Assembly (NCBI GenBank): GCA_011365025.1
Contig: RDOF01000021.1
Span: 1 to 53,213 of the forward strand
Reading direction: 5' to 3'
Source of the DNA: Candidatus Thorarchaeota archaeon
GTDB lineage: Archaea > Asgardarchaeota > Thorarchaeia > Thorarchaeales > Thorarchaeaceae
Length of the DNA: 53,213 nt
The notes beneath the pieces are model-generated. The model saw only the letters and a program-made list of their open reading frames with translations, was not told the origin of the DNA and made no database searches. The position numbers and the translations under genes were made by a program. Each line of letters opens with the position of its first letter. Positions within the stretch are counted from its first letter, which is position 1. Shown here piece after piece: positions 16,625 through 25,417 of this stretch.

Positions 16625-16990
16625 TCATTTCTTCTTAGCTGCTGTCTTTGTGGGTTTCATGTTCGTCTTCTTGGGTGTCTGCTTCTTTGGTTCTTTCTCA
16701 AAAAGCCCATCCGCGGCAGCAAGTGCATCAGAGGCTTCCTTGCTAGTGAAATCCTCCAAAGTGCCGACTTTCGCGATTCTGACCATCACAAGGGCATCCA
16801 TTTCTCTGGGCTGCATTTCCCAAGACATTTCAAAGCCAGGGTGTTCGTTCACGAACTGGGAGAGCATTTCGAACCAGGCGTCCTTGACATCCTCAATATT
16901 TGTATACATGAATTCCATAAGAGGAACTGTAATCTCAACAGTCAGAACTCTGTTGGAGTTGATGTAGTAGTTCTCAATGTCCCATGGCAA
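16625..16990 (-). CDS. Small uncharacterised protein with Lys-rich tail
   Basis: 121 residues from a TTG at 16990, preceded by AAGGGGGC; the next in-frame Met would remove the first beta strand. The first about 90 residues look like a small alpha/beta domain (RVLTVEITVPLMEFMYTN, then WEMQPREMDALVMVRIAKV). The last about 25 residues are Lys/Thr/Pro-rich and likely disordered. I recognise no family. It lies 76 nt downstream of the giant receptor gene on the same strand and may be co-transcribed with it. Confidence 0.55.
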   Translation of the reverse strand: MPWDIENYYINSNRVLTVEITVPLMEFMYTNIEDVKDAWFEMLSQFVNEHPGFEMSWEMQPREMDALVMVRIAKVGTLEDFTSKEASDALAAADGLFEKEPKKQTPKKTNMKPTKTAAKKK

Positions 16991-17066
16991 TGCTGAAAGC
17001 CCCCTTGGTGGGCTGTGTGTGCAATTGATAAGTCTTGTTGGCTTTGAATGACCTAGTTTCTAAGGC

Positions 17067-20000
17067 TCACTTCTTCTTCTTGTCCTTACCTTTCTCTTTG
17101 GAGAGCAGGTCCTCGACCTCTTGAAGGAATTTGTCTTCTTCCGAGACATCTTCCTTTTCCTTCTCTTTGTCAGCCAATAGCGTCTCAACCTCCGAGAGAA
17201 GCTCCCCCTCCTCATCGGTTTTGGTCACTTCTTCTTTCTCTGGTTCTTCGGAAGGCGCTGCTGTTTCTTCTGCCTCTGCTGGCTCTGGTTCTCCTGCCTT
17301 TGGCGGTTCCTCCGTTTTTGGAACATCATGCACTGCGGTCTCAATATCAACATCACCATTCTCTCCATTTGCCAAGCCCAATCCCTGTCTTTGAAGAACG
17401 GTGTGGATGCTGATGGGAGTAATCGCCCCAAGATCTGCTAGGTGCAGCATCATGTCAAAAGCTTCTGCTTCAGTAATTCCAAAGCCACTTGCAGCATACG
17501 GAAGTATATCTGCAATCAAGAACTCCTTTCTTTCATCTAGCCTGTTCTTAATGACTCTTCTAAGCTTCTCCAAGTTGCCCTTTAGCTTAACCTTGTCTTC
17601 AACGTGATGTGGTAAAACCCAGTAGTAGTTGAAGGTCGCATGCAGACTCGAAACAATCCATTCCGGATCAAAGCAATCAACGACGCCTGTCCAGCCATCC
17701 AAATCTGCTTCATACTGGTCTTCAAACATCTCAACAAAGAACTGCAGGCGTTCTCTTAGGAGCGGCGTCATGTCACCCTCCACAATTAGAATGCCAATAA
17801 CAAATCGTCCGCTGTAGCTATTAAGCTTCAATCCCTGGTAGTTAACTTCCTCAAGTTGTCCCTGTACTCCGGTACCCTTGATTTCGCCGTAAACGCTTGT
17901 AATTGCTGCAATAAACCCGCTAATGAGGTCAGCTTGAATCCGTGCTTCTCCAAAGGGATGATAAAACACGCAAGTTCCGCGGTCCAAGAAGACCGCCAGA
18001 AAATGCTGTAGAGACTGTAGGTCATTGAATGTACCCAGCTGCCTTTCAAGAGCGCTCGTAGTTGCCTTTCTCTTCGGTACTAGCTCGCGTCTGTATACTC
18101 CAATCACTGCGGCTGACACTGAAGCAATAACAAGCACGAGAACAACTCTCCAATCCCTAAGATACGCGAAGAGCACTTCTAACAAGCCGGGAGCCGGAAT
18201 AACTCCCACCGCTATGCTTTGCGTAGTAATGGCCCATTCTGTTCGACTGCCCTCGAACTCCGCCCATAGAATGACGAAGGTTGCATTGCCCGGAACGTTG
18301 AAGTTCACATCTGCTGTTCCGTCGGCAGTTGTAGTAGCAATTTTGAATATCGGGTCTGAAAGAACGCCAGAGTAGTTGAATCGTGCATAGACGATTATTC
18401 CCATTCCGTTAACAGGCGTGCCTTCGTGAGTAAGTATGCAGGTCACTCCAAGAGTGCCTCCCGCAGTCACTTCTTCGTCAACATCAAGCTCTAACGTGTA
18501 GAGCGTTTTAGATCTAATCGTGAGAGTGCTGGCTTGGTATGCGGTAACACAGTCCACGGCCTGAGCTTCAAATGTAAGCGTATACTCCCCTGGTGCATAC
18601 TCCGGACCAAGGTAGATTTCTACAATATACTGACTACTGACTCCATTGAATACAGTTTCGTATATTATTCCCTCAAATGTGACATTGACGCTAGCCCAGT
18701 AGACATAAGCATCATGGAAATCATCCCTAACGAATACCACAATTACTGCTGTTTCGTTTTCCCACTCCACGTATCCTCCTGTTGATACGGCTATGCTTGT
18801 CGGAACTGGATTGACATATACAATCCATTGTGTGGTGGTATTCACGTATCCCGTCTTGTTAACCGTCAAATCGAGGGAATACGATCCATTGTGAAGTGCA
18901 TTACTCTGAATCGTAAGCCTCAGCGTACCTGGAATTACTGTTTCCCAAGCAAGGACTTGTCCCGCCCAAGATGCAAGGAGGTCATCTGGAGTCAGAGGAG
19001 CACTTGTTCTATTGTCGGTATAGGTGACATTAACAAGGATTGTCGAATTGACGTAAAATGAAATGGGTTGGACAACCACAACCAACGTAGGGATGGCATT
19101 AATGGTTATGTCAAACTCATCTGTCTGATTCTCGAATCCATAATTCGAGGTACTGATTGTGCAATGGTGGGTTCCTACTCCTAGAGAATCACCTTGTATC
19201 GTGACTCTCCAATGGTCTCCCTGCCATATTGTGGATAGCGTCTGTCCCTCAATATCAAAGGTGCAGTCGCCGCCAATATAGCTGGTATTAAGAAGCGTGT
19301 AGTAGATGTCAACTAAAATCACACCGTCATAGTATTCGACCGTTGCATCAGGCACCACCAAGAGAGATGATGCAGCCGCATTCACCGTCAGGCCTACCGA
19401 GAGTATCGTGTCGTCGAAACCGTACTTCCCGACCAAGATGTTGATGTTCTGAAGGCCCAGTGGTAGAACCTCTGGATATAGAGGCCCTAGAGAAATATTG
19501 TAGATGCCGCCTCCGATGTGTACTCCAAAATAATCCGTTCCAGCCATTGTGGCCGTGACTGATGCATCAACCACTGCAGTTCCATTTATGAAGGTGACAT
19601 TTAGCTGAAGCACTTTCGAGGTGACGTAGTCCGTTGTTTCGCTGAACCATGTTGGTATAACGACTATACCGCTGGATGCTGTAACATTGATGTTGAGTGT
19701 AGTGTTGAACTGCGCTTGAAATCCATAGAGCCATGCAATGATATTGGCACTGTAAAAACCAATGCCAAGCTCGCCTGCACTAATGGAAATCACCCACTCT
19801 GTGCCTGTGTACGTCAAATCCCAGTGTCGCCCATCAATTGTAACATTGACCTCTGCTGAGGCTGAAGGCACATCGCCTCCTGCAAAAGTATAGTCTACGG
19901 TCAGGTTGAGAAAGCCTGTATACTCAATGGTTACATTCGCTGGCGACCAGCCAACTACTAGCGATGTGCTTGCCTCGGTGATTGTGAAGGTCGCTGCTGC

Positions 20001-22193
20001 ATCCGATGCAGGATTAAAGAAGGTCTTGCTGACATTGACAAAGATTGTGTGCAGTCCAAGATCGAAAGTATTGTTTACTGCAATCCAGTATGTACCATTA
20101 TCTCCTTGGAGGGTCAACGGAGTGGAATCAATAACTATGGTCAACTGCGTTGCATCAGGAATTAGCGAGTCATTGCGTGTCAGCCTATAGTCGACGCTAA
20201 ACACATCGCTCTCAGTCCAGTCGAAGGTGCTTGATAACCAGCTTAGCTGCAAATAGGTCTGATGACTAAGAGTCACCGTTATTGCTATGGACTGATTCTC
20301 TATTGCAAATCCCTCGGCGTAGACATTGAGCGTAAAGACACCATTCTCTAATCCTGTGGTGTCAACGATTGTTGTCCATTGTCCGCCCCCATCACTTGTA
20401 AGAGAGGCGTTTATGGTGGTCAGGAACGAGTAAGTGACACTCGCGTCTGGTGCGTCTATACCTGCTGAATTGAAATCGTCATCAAGCTGCACACTAACAA
20501 GAAACGAATCATCTGTGTCGGCGGTGATCAAGTACGAAGCTGGGTCCAGTCCTGTCGGATAGTACACAACCATAGTCTTTGATCGATAGCCAGCTTCTGT
20601 TCCGTTAGTCCAGAATAGCTCGATGGTATATGTGCCGTTATCAGCCGCAGTGCTTACATCCCAGAGAAAATGTGAGAGTCCGGCAATGGGGGTTTCTGTT
20701 GCTGGCGTATAAGCAGTTGTCCCTTCATGGAGAATTGTCAAGTTCGTGTCGCCCGTTGTAACACCATTAGAGAGTGCATTCTCTACAGTGGCATTCACAT
20801 CCATATCGACAAGGATACTTGCCTTGGAGATTAGTACTGTGTCATCGGATGCATCATACGTGTTGACGCTGGTAATGTAGTTGAAACCGGTAGAGGTTAG
20901 GGTCCAAATGCCATTTGTCATGCTCGATAACGTAACATTAGTCACTCCTAAGTGAGGCGCATCTTGGAGGTAGTTACCATAATCAATAGAGGGCGATGTG
21001 CTGTTATACAGACCATTTGCGGTCCAATCCATAGGAATTGTGATGTTCATGAATCTTGACAAGGTGCCAAAAAGCGTTGGATATCCCACCATGGCCGTGG
21101 CATTCCAGTAAACATCTCCACCTGAGGAAGGAGCATCCCATGTGGTAGTTGCAGCAGTAGCCTTTCGATACCAGAGGGTCATGTCATAGGAGATGGTCAG
21201 AGACTGATTAGAATCGAACACAACGGATGTCAGATTCCCGCTTGAGCTTGGAACCTCCCATGCCAGGCCACTTAATGCCCGTGAGTTGCCTGTCAGCCCC
21301 ACAGTTTCCGCGCTAAAAGTGAGAGGCGCTCCTGCCGTGGTATTCCAAGGTGTGTATGAGTAATTAAGGAAAGCTTCGTAACTCACTTCAGCGAGTGGCC
21401 AAGAGGTATACGCTGTATCGAATCTTTTCGTTAGAAATGTTCCAGAGCCTACTACTGCCTCCCAGTAAATCTCTGGGTATTTGCTGAGCACTATGTCCTC
21501 ATGGAGTTCCGTGCCGTCTATTGACATGTAGTAGGTTGTGTCTGCCGCCAGAATCGCATTTTCACCTGATATGGTGACCCACACAAGGCCTGCTGAGCCA
21601 TTCAATGGAGCAGGTGTTGTCAATGCCGTCGTGGCATCCGTGTAATCTGAAACAATCATGAAATACGCAGTCCCTCTAGATCCCGGATCATAACTATCAG
21701 TGATGTAGCTGACAGAGTAGTTTGTCAGTGCACCGATATGAGGTTGATTATAGAACCCTTGAGTCAGATTGCTAATGAAAAGCTGACTGTCGGTGTCATA
21801 TTCCCAGATTTTAAAATTCAGAGATGTTGCTCCTGATGTTACTAAAGCTTCTCTCTCCAATTCAGCCGTAATATTCGCGACGTCGAATGATGCCCTATAC
21901 AGAGCCCAACCAGGCTCGTGAAATCCTGACAAGTCGATTGTCGTTTGATGAGTACTAGGATTCTCGTAGGTGTTCAATATGCTTGCTTGCAGGTTTGTGA
22001 ATGTCCGAGAGAAGTACATCTCCGAATCCAAATTCCCTCCAATCCCACTCGCAGAGGCATGAACTGACGTTTCAACGGGATACCCAGAATTCGTCGAGCG
22101 AGTCCCTGCACCATTTTCTTGAGGTGTCGCGACTTCGGGAGCAATCACTAGTATCATTAAGACAATAAGCGCAAGTGTCAGGACTCTCTTCAT
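17067..22193 (-). CDS. Giant single-pass surface receptor: Ig-like repeats outside, longin/roadblock-like domain inside
   Basis: 1708 residues; ATG at 22193 with a GAGGCG site upstream. A signal peptide (residues 1-24) leads to a beta-rich ectodomain with many N-x-S/T sequons. From about 560 to 1335 I count eight tandem units of about 95 residues with a recurrent pattern (strand-rich, LGVGTHHCTI / LGIGFYSANI-type turn), best read as Ig-like/bacterial-adhesin folds. One membrane span follows W1348. The cytoplasmic part has a domain at about 1390-1520 (GTCVFYHPFGEARIQADLIS...) that matches the N-terminus of the soluble protein at 40875-42068 and has the look of a longin/roadblock alpha/beta fold. 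It is followed by a winged-helix-like helical segment. The tail (about 1625-1708) is very acidic, with two copies of an L-x-E-V-E-x-L-L motif and a Lys-rich end. Surface-to-cytoplasm signalling or scaffolding is inferred from this architecture. Confidence 0.85.
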   Translation of the reverse strand: MKRVLTLALIVLMILVIAPEVATPQENGAGTRSTNSGYPVETSVHASASGIGGNLDSEMYFSRTFTNLQASILNTYENPSTHQTTIDLSGFHEPGWALYRASFDVANITAELEREALVTSGATSLNFKIWEYDTDSQLFISNLTQGFYNQPHIGALTNYSVSYITDSYDPGSRGTAYFMIVSDYTDATTALTTPAPLNGSAGLVWVTISGENAILAADTTYYMSIDGTELHEDIVLSKYPEIYWEAVVGSGTFLTKRFDTAYTSWPLAEVSYEAFLNYSYTPWNTTAGAPLTFSAETVGLTGNSRALSGLAWEVPSSSGNLTSVVFDSNQSLTISYDMTLWYRKATAATTTWDAPSSGGDVYWNATAMVGYPTLFGTLSRFMNITIPMDWTANGLYNSTSPSIDYGNYLQDAPHLGVTNVTLSSMTNGIWTLTSTGFNYITSVNTYDASDDTVLISKASILVDMDVNATVENALSNGVTTGDTNLTILHEGTTAYTPATETPIAGLSHFLWDVSTAADNGTYTIELFWTNGTEAGYRSKTMVVYYPTGLDPASYLITADTDDSFLVSVQLDDDFNSAGIDAPDASVTYSFLTTINASLTSDGGGQWTTIVDTTGLENGVFTLNVYAEGFAIENQSIAITVTLSHQTYLQLSWLSSTFDWTESDVFSVDYRLTRNDSLIPDATQLTIVIDSTPLTLQGDNGTYWIAVNNTFDLGLHTIFVNVSKTFFNPASDAAATFTITEASTSLVVGWSPANVTIEYTGFLNLTVDYTFAGGDVPSASAEVNVTIDGRHWDLTYTGTEWVISISAGELGIGFYSANIIAWLYGFQAQFNTTLNINVTASSGIVVIPTWFSETTDYVTSKVLQLNVTFINGTAVVDASVTATMAGTDYFGVHIGGGIYNISLGPLYPEVLPLGLQNINILVGKYGFDDTILSVGLTVNAAASSLLVVPDATVEYYDGVILVDIYYTLLNTSYIGGDCTFDIEGQTLSTIWQGDHWRVTIQGDSLGVGTHHCTISTSNYGFENQTDEFDITINAIPTLVVVVQPISFYVNSTILVNVTYTDNRTSAPLTPDDLLASWAGQVLAWETVIPGTLRLTIQSNALHNGSYSLDLTVNKTGYVNTTTQWIVYVNPVPTSIAVSTGGYVEWENETAVIVVFVRDDFHDAYVYWASVNVTFEGIIYETVFNGVSSQYIVEIYLGPEYAPGEYTLTFEAQAVDCVTAYQASTLTIRSKTLYTLELDVDEEVTAGGTLGVTCILTHEGTPVNGMGIIVYARFNYSGVLSDPIFKIATTTADGTADVNFNVPGNATFVILWAEFEGSRTEWAITTQSIAVGVIPAPGLLEVLFAYLRDWRVVLVLVIASVSAAVIGVYRRELVPKRKATTSALERQLGTFNDLQSLQHFLAVFLDRGTCVFYHPFGEARIQADLISGFIAAITSVYGEIKGTGVQGQLEEVNYQGLKLNSYSGRFVIGILIVEGDMTPLLRERLQFFVEMFEDQYEADLDGWTGVVDCFDPEWIVSSLHATFNYYWVLPHHVEDKVKLKGNLEKLRRVIKNRLDERKEFLIADILPYAASGFGITEAEAFDMMLHLADLGAITPISIHTVLQRQGLGLANGENGDVDIETAVHDVPKTEEPPKAGEPEPAEAEETAAPSEEPEKEEVTKTDEEGELLSEVETLLADKEKEKEDVSEEDKFLQEVEDLLSKEKGKDKKKK

Positions 22194-22418
22194 GGATGTC
22201 GCCTCAGTGACGGTGGCTCTGCTCGAAATTCAGCCAATACTGTTTACGCTTTGGACCAATGGTAGTTATAATCCATACGGGTCAATCTACTATGACCTCT
22301 GGGACCGGGAGGAAGATACTTACCATAGCTCGAGCACTGGTACCAATTCTATTGGTTGAATGCTTGTTTTATATCACTTCAGTGTGTATATTGCCATCCT
22401 ATTTTTCGTCATATAGGG

Positions 22419-22973
22419 TCACGTGTAATATGCCGGGCCTTCTTGGGTGGTATCGTCTACCTTCGTACCGGGCTGACCTGTTACTTCATTGAGAATGGCT
22501 ATGGCCATGTCAACGGCGCTATGGAGACGCCTCATTGTCTGCCAAAGCCGGTCTTCGCTGAAACCATCGTCATAAATTCTATCAGAAACAACAAACCCCG
22601 GACCTGGCGGGCCTTGGCCTTTTGGCTGTCCCGGTCGTGGCTGAATGAATCCGAGATTGATTCCGTTTTCGAAACTGAACTTCAAAACCTGTATCTGGAA
22701 CTGCCGCATCTTATCTGCAGTCAGGACTTTGAGATGCTGGGGGGAAATCATCACCTGCGACTCCACCTGAATATGTTGCTGTTCATTCGGCCTTACCACA
22801 GTGAAGAAGAAACGCATGAACTTGACTTTGAATAGAAACTCGGCTCGCGGATTTGATATTGACTCGACCTTTGTTCCTTCTTTAGAGAACCAGTCTCTTA
22901 CGCTCGCTTTGATTCTCTCGGATGTTTCAGAGGCCATACCTTTCTCTCCAGTTCGAGCTTCCAGCTCGCTCAT
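22419..22973 (-). CDS. Uncharacterised protein, nitrilase-operon partner
   Basis: 184 residues; the ATG follows the nitrilase stop after 1 nt (TGAGATG), so they are translationally coupled. The core (about residues 20-110) has helix-strand-strand-strand order: RIKASVRDWFSKEGTKVE, then AEFLFKVKFMRFFFTVVRP, then HIQVESQVMISPQHLKVL. This resembles a type III secretion chaperone-like/DUF2299-type fold known in archaea, but I am not sure. It is followed by a Pro/Gly/Gln-rich linker (QPRPGQPKGQGPPGPG) and a helical end. Cytosolic. Confidence 0.6.
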   Translation of the reverse strand: MSELEARTGEKGMASETSERIKASVRDWFSKEGTKVESISNPRAEFLFKVKFMRFFFTVVRPNEQQHIQVESQVMISPQHLKVLTADKMRQFQIQVLKFSFENGINLGFIQPRPGQPKGQGPPGPGFVVSDRIYDDGFSEDRLWQTMRRLHSAVDMAIAILNEVTGQPGTKVDDTTQEGPAYYT

Positions 22974-22974
22974 C

Positions 22975-23799
22975 TCACTTAATGGTTGTGCTTTCTGAAT
23001 CCTTGAACCATCTCAGAATCTCATAGCCTTGCCTTGGTCTATCTGCATAGCATGTGACTTGACTCCTGACACTCTGAATCATCTCCGTGTCAGCAAGGGA
23101 TGTAAAGATCTGCTCCGCGGAGTTGATTCTGGTGAGCCTAGCTCCCCATGGGTCAATTAGCTGGCTATGCCCGAAGTAGGTTTTCTTATCAAACCCAAAA
23201 CCAACTCTATTGGCAGCAGCAACATAGAGTTGATTTTCAATTGCTCTTGCCATTAGAAGTGTGTCCCAGTGAGCACTTCGCGGGTCTGGAAATGCCGCCG
23301 GTATAAGAAGAAGTTCTGCCCCCTCCAGTGCAAGCTGTCGAGAGACCTCAGGAAATCGAATGTCGTAGCAAATCTGAACACCCACTTTGATCCCTTTGAT
23401 TGCCAACATTACAAGCTCTGCTCCTTCCTCGAAAACCTCACGCTCCTCTTGAAATGGGTGTATTTTCCGGTACTTCCCAAGGATACTACCCTTTGGAGTT
23501 GCCACGACCAGCGTATTGAGGTACTTCTCTCCTGATGCTTCTATCCCCGTTCCAATCGCATACGCTGAATATTCCTCTGCAACGGAGGTCAGGAAATCAC
23601 TAGTCGGCCCTGGAACGCCTGGGCCCTCTCTTGCGTAGTCCTCATGTCTAAACCCAATATCGAAGAGCTCCGGGAACAGAATGAACTCCACCTCTCCTTC
23701 CCCATGATGGTCCTCGAGAAGTCCCCTTGCCCACCTATAGTTCTCTTCGCGCCTGCCTTCAATACAGGGCATCTGTACCAAGGTCATCCTGAACTGCAT
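22975..23799 (-). CDS. Carbon-nitrogen hydrolase (nitrilase superfamily)
   Basis: I place the start at ATG 23799 (MQFRMTLVQMPC), giving 274 residues; the frame is open much further upstream, but that part runs across the porD promoter and is not protein-like. The catalytic triad is clear: Glu in FILFPELFD, Lys in GKYRKIHPF, Cys in VGVQICYDIRFPE. The segments LLIPAAFP and HWDTLLMARAIENQLYV are typical of the Nit/omega-amidase-like branch. It would hydrolyse an amide such as alpha-ketoglutaramate or deaminated glutathione; the exact substrate is not predictable here. It is divergent from porDAB. Confidence 0.88.
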   Translation of the reverse strand: MQFRMTLVQMPCIEGRREENYRWARGLLEDHHGEGEVEFILFPELFDIGFRHEDYAREGPGVPGPTSDFLTSVAEEYSAYAIGTGIEASGEKYLNTLVVATPKGSILGKYRKIHPFQEEREVFEEGAELVMLAIKGIKVGVQICYDIRFPEVSRQLALEGAELLLIPAAFPDPRSAHWDTLLMARAIENQLYVAAANRVGFGFDKKTYFGHSQLIDPWGARLTRINSAEQIFTSLADTEMIQSVRSQVTCYADRPRQGYEILRWFKDSESTTIK

Positions 23800-23970
23800 A
23801 GGAATTACCGCACTATTTGGGGTGCCGCCGTCACTTAAGGCTTGACTCAGCTTTTGACCCCACATCATAAGCCTAATATGGTCCACAATGTCAGTCCGAA
23901 TTGTGGCCTTCCAACGGATGTGTAGCCTGTGGTTAATGAAGTAGATACAGACCCAAAACATAGGGCCGAT

Positions 23971-24237
23971 ATGCCGAAGACTTCCTACTCCAAACCCACG
24001 ATTGGTGCAACTGGAGAGACCGGAAGTTGGCGTACGTTTTCTCCGAAGATTGACTATGACAAGTGCAACAAATGCCGTACTTGCTGGATGCATTGTCCGG
24101 AGGCAGTCATATGGATTGACGAGGAGGATTTTCCGCGGATTGATCTCGATTTTTGTAAGGGCTGCGGAATCTGTGCTCAGGTCTGTCCTCCAAAATGCAT
24201 TGAGATGATTCGTGTCGGTGAGGTGGGTGCAGAATGA
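23971..24237 (+). CDS. porD: 2-oxoacid:ferredoxin oxidoreductase, delta (ferredoxin) subunit
   Basis: 88 residues from ATG 23971 (MPKTSYSKPTIGATG); a GTG at 23929 in the same frame would add 14 residues. The PorD N-terminal pattern PTIGATGETGSWRTFSPKI is followed by two 4Fe-4S motifs, CNKCRTCWMHCPEA and CKGCGICAQVCPPK. It takes electrons from the thiamine-diphosphate enzyme and passes them to free ferredoxin. Its stop overlaps the porA start by 4 nt (ATGA). Substrate of the complex: pyruvate is the default, but branched-chain or aryl 2-oxoacids are possible. Confidence 0.9.
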   Translation: MPKTSYSKPTIGATGETGSWRTFSPKIDYDKCNKCRTCWMHCPEAVIWIDEEDFPRIDLDFCKGCGICAQVCPPKCIEMIRVGEVGAE

Positions 24238-25412
24238 AGACCGAATTAATGAGTGCGAACTACGCTGCAGCACGTTCTGTTGTGTCCGCTAGAGTTGAGG
24301 TGGTTGCTGCTTACCCGATTACTCCTGCCACGACGGTTCCTGAGCAAATCGCATTGCTTAACGAGAATGGGATCTACAAAGGGGAATTCATCCGGGTTGA
24401 GTCAGAACACTCCGCCATGTTTGCCTGCATTGGGGCCAGCTCTACGGGAGCTCGGGCCTTCACTGCAACGTCATCAAATGGACTTCTCCTAATGGATGAG
24501 GCACTTCATTGGGCTGCCGCTGCGCGTCTGCCAATTGTGCTTAACAATGTCAATAGGTCTGTTTCACCAAGCTGGAACATCCATGTGACTCACGATGACA
24601 GCATGAGCAAGCGTGACACGGGCTGGATTCAATTCTATGTTTCAAGTGTTGATGAACTCTATCATACGATTATTCAATCCTTCAAACTTGCTGAGGATGA
24701 ACGTGTTCTGATGCCTGTAATGGTGAACTCGGATGGTTTCGTTCTTAGTCATACGGTCTCAACCTACGACTATCTTGAGCCAGAAGAAGTTGACAAGTTT
24801 CTCCCTCCTTACAAGCCGCCTCACTGGGTCATGGACCCAGAAAATCCTGTTTCACATGGTAATATCGTCTTTCCTGAATACTATCAGGAGTTCAGATATG
24901 GCATGCATGAGGGCACTTTGAACGCGCTGAAGGTCTATGAAGAAGTTGAAAGGGACTACAAGAAGCTATTTGGAAAGCATTTTGGCGGCCCCATTGACTG
25001 CTACAAATGCGATGATGCAGAGGTAATCTTCACATCTCAAGGCTCAGTTGCTGCAGAGGCAATAGATGCAATCGATGCACTTCGTGAGGAAGGCTACAAA
25101 GTTGGCAATGCACGAATGAGAATGATCCGTCCCTTCCCCGTGGAGAAGATTCGGGAGCTTGGTAGTAAGGTGAAGGGAATTGCGGCATTTGACAGAGGTG
25201 TATCCTATGGCTTTGGTGGGCATGTGGCAAATGACATCAGAGCTTCACTGTATAGCACCAACCATCGGCCGGTGATAATCGACTACATCGGCGGCCTTGG
25301 AGGAAGGGATGTCACAGTATCAGACATCAAGGAAATGCTTCTTGCCACGATGAATGCAGTGGAGTCTGGTGAGCCAGGACCAGAGGAAGTCTGGCATGAC
25401 TTAATGGAGTGA
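24234..25412 (+). CDS. porA: 2-oxoacid:ferredoxin oxidoreductase, alpha subunit
   Basis: 392 residues. The pyrimidine-binding domain begins with SARVEVVAAYPITPATTVPEQ, the hallmark of PorA-type alpha subunits (the YPITP motif); ESEHSAMFACIGASSTGAR and TSSNGLLLMDEALHWAAAARLP follow. The C-terminal transketolase-like domain includes GVSYGFGGHVANDIRASL. With PorB it forms the thiamine-diphosphate active site that decarboxylates a 2-oxoacid and makes the acyl-CoA, reducing ferredoxin. Start and stop overlap the neighbours, so porD, porA and porB are one operon. The gamma subunit, which closes the complex in four-subunit enzymes, is not encoded next to it. Confidence 0.93.
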   Translation: MKTELMSANYAAARSVVSARVEVVAAYPITPATTVPEQIALLNENGIYKGEFIRVESEHSAMFACIGASSTGARAFTATSSNGLLLMDEALHWAAAARLPIVLNNVNRSVSPSWNIHVTHDDSMSKRDTGWIQFYVSSVDELYHTIIQSFKLAEDERVLMPVMVNSDGFVLSHTVSTYDYLEPEEVDKFLPPYKPPHWVMDPENPVSHGNIVFPEYYQEFRYGMHEGTLNALKVYEEVERDYKKLFGKHFGGPIDCYKCDDAEVIFTSQGSVAAEAIDAIDALREEGYKVGNARMRMIRPFPVEKIRELGSKVKGIAAFDRGVSYGFGGHVANDIRASLYSTNHRPVIIDYIGGLGGRDVTVSDIKEMLLATMNAVESGEPGPEEVWHDLME

Positions 25413-25417
25413 GGAAA

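Noticed and set aside
19906..20190. Plus-strand frame inside the giant receptor gene
   Set aside because: It lies antisense to well-conserved Ig-like repeats and has no start signal.
22356..22835. 159-residue plus-strand frame
   Set aside because: Antisense to the DUF2299-like gene, no ribosome-binding site, low-complexity mixture of residues.
23800..24273. Long N-terminal extension of the nitrilase
   Set aside because: It runs antisense to porD and the start of porA, both clearly coding, and has no family resemblance.
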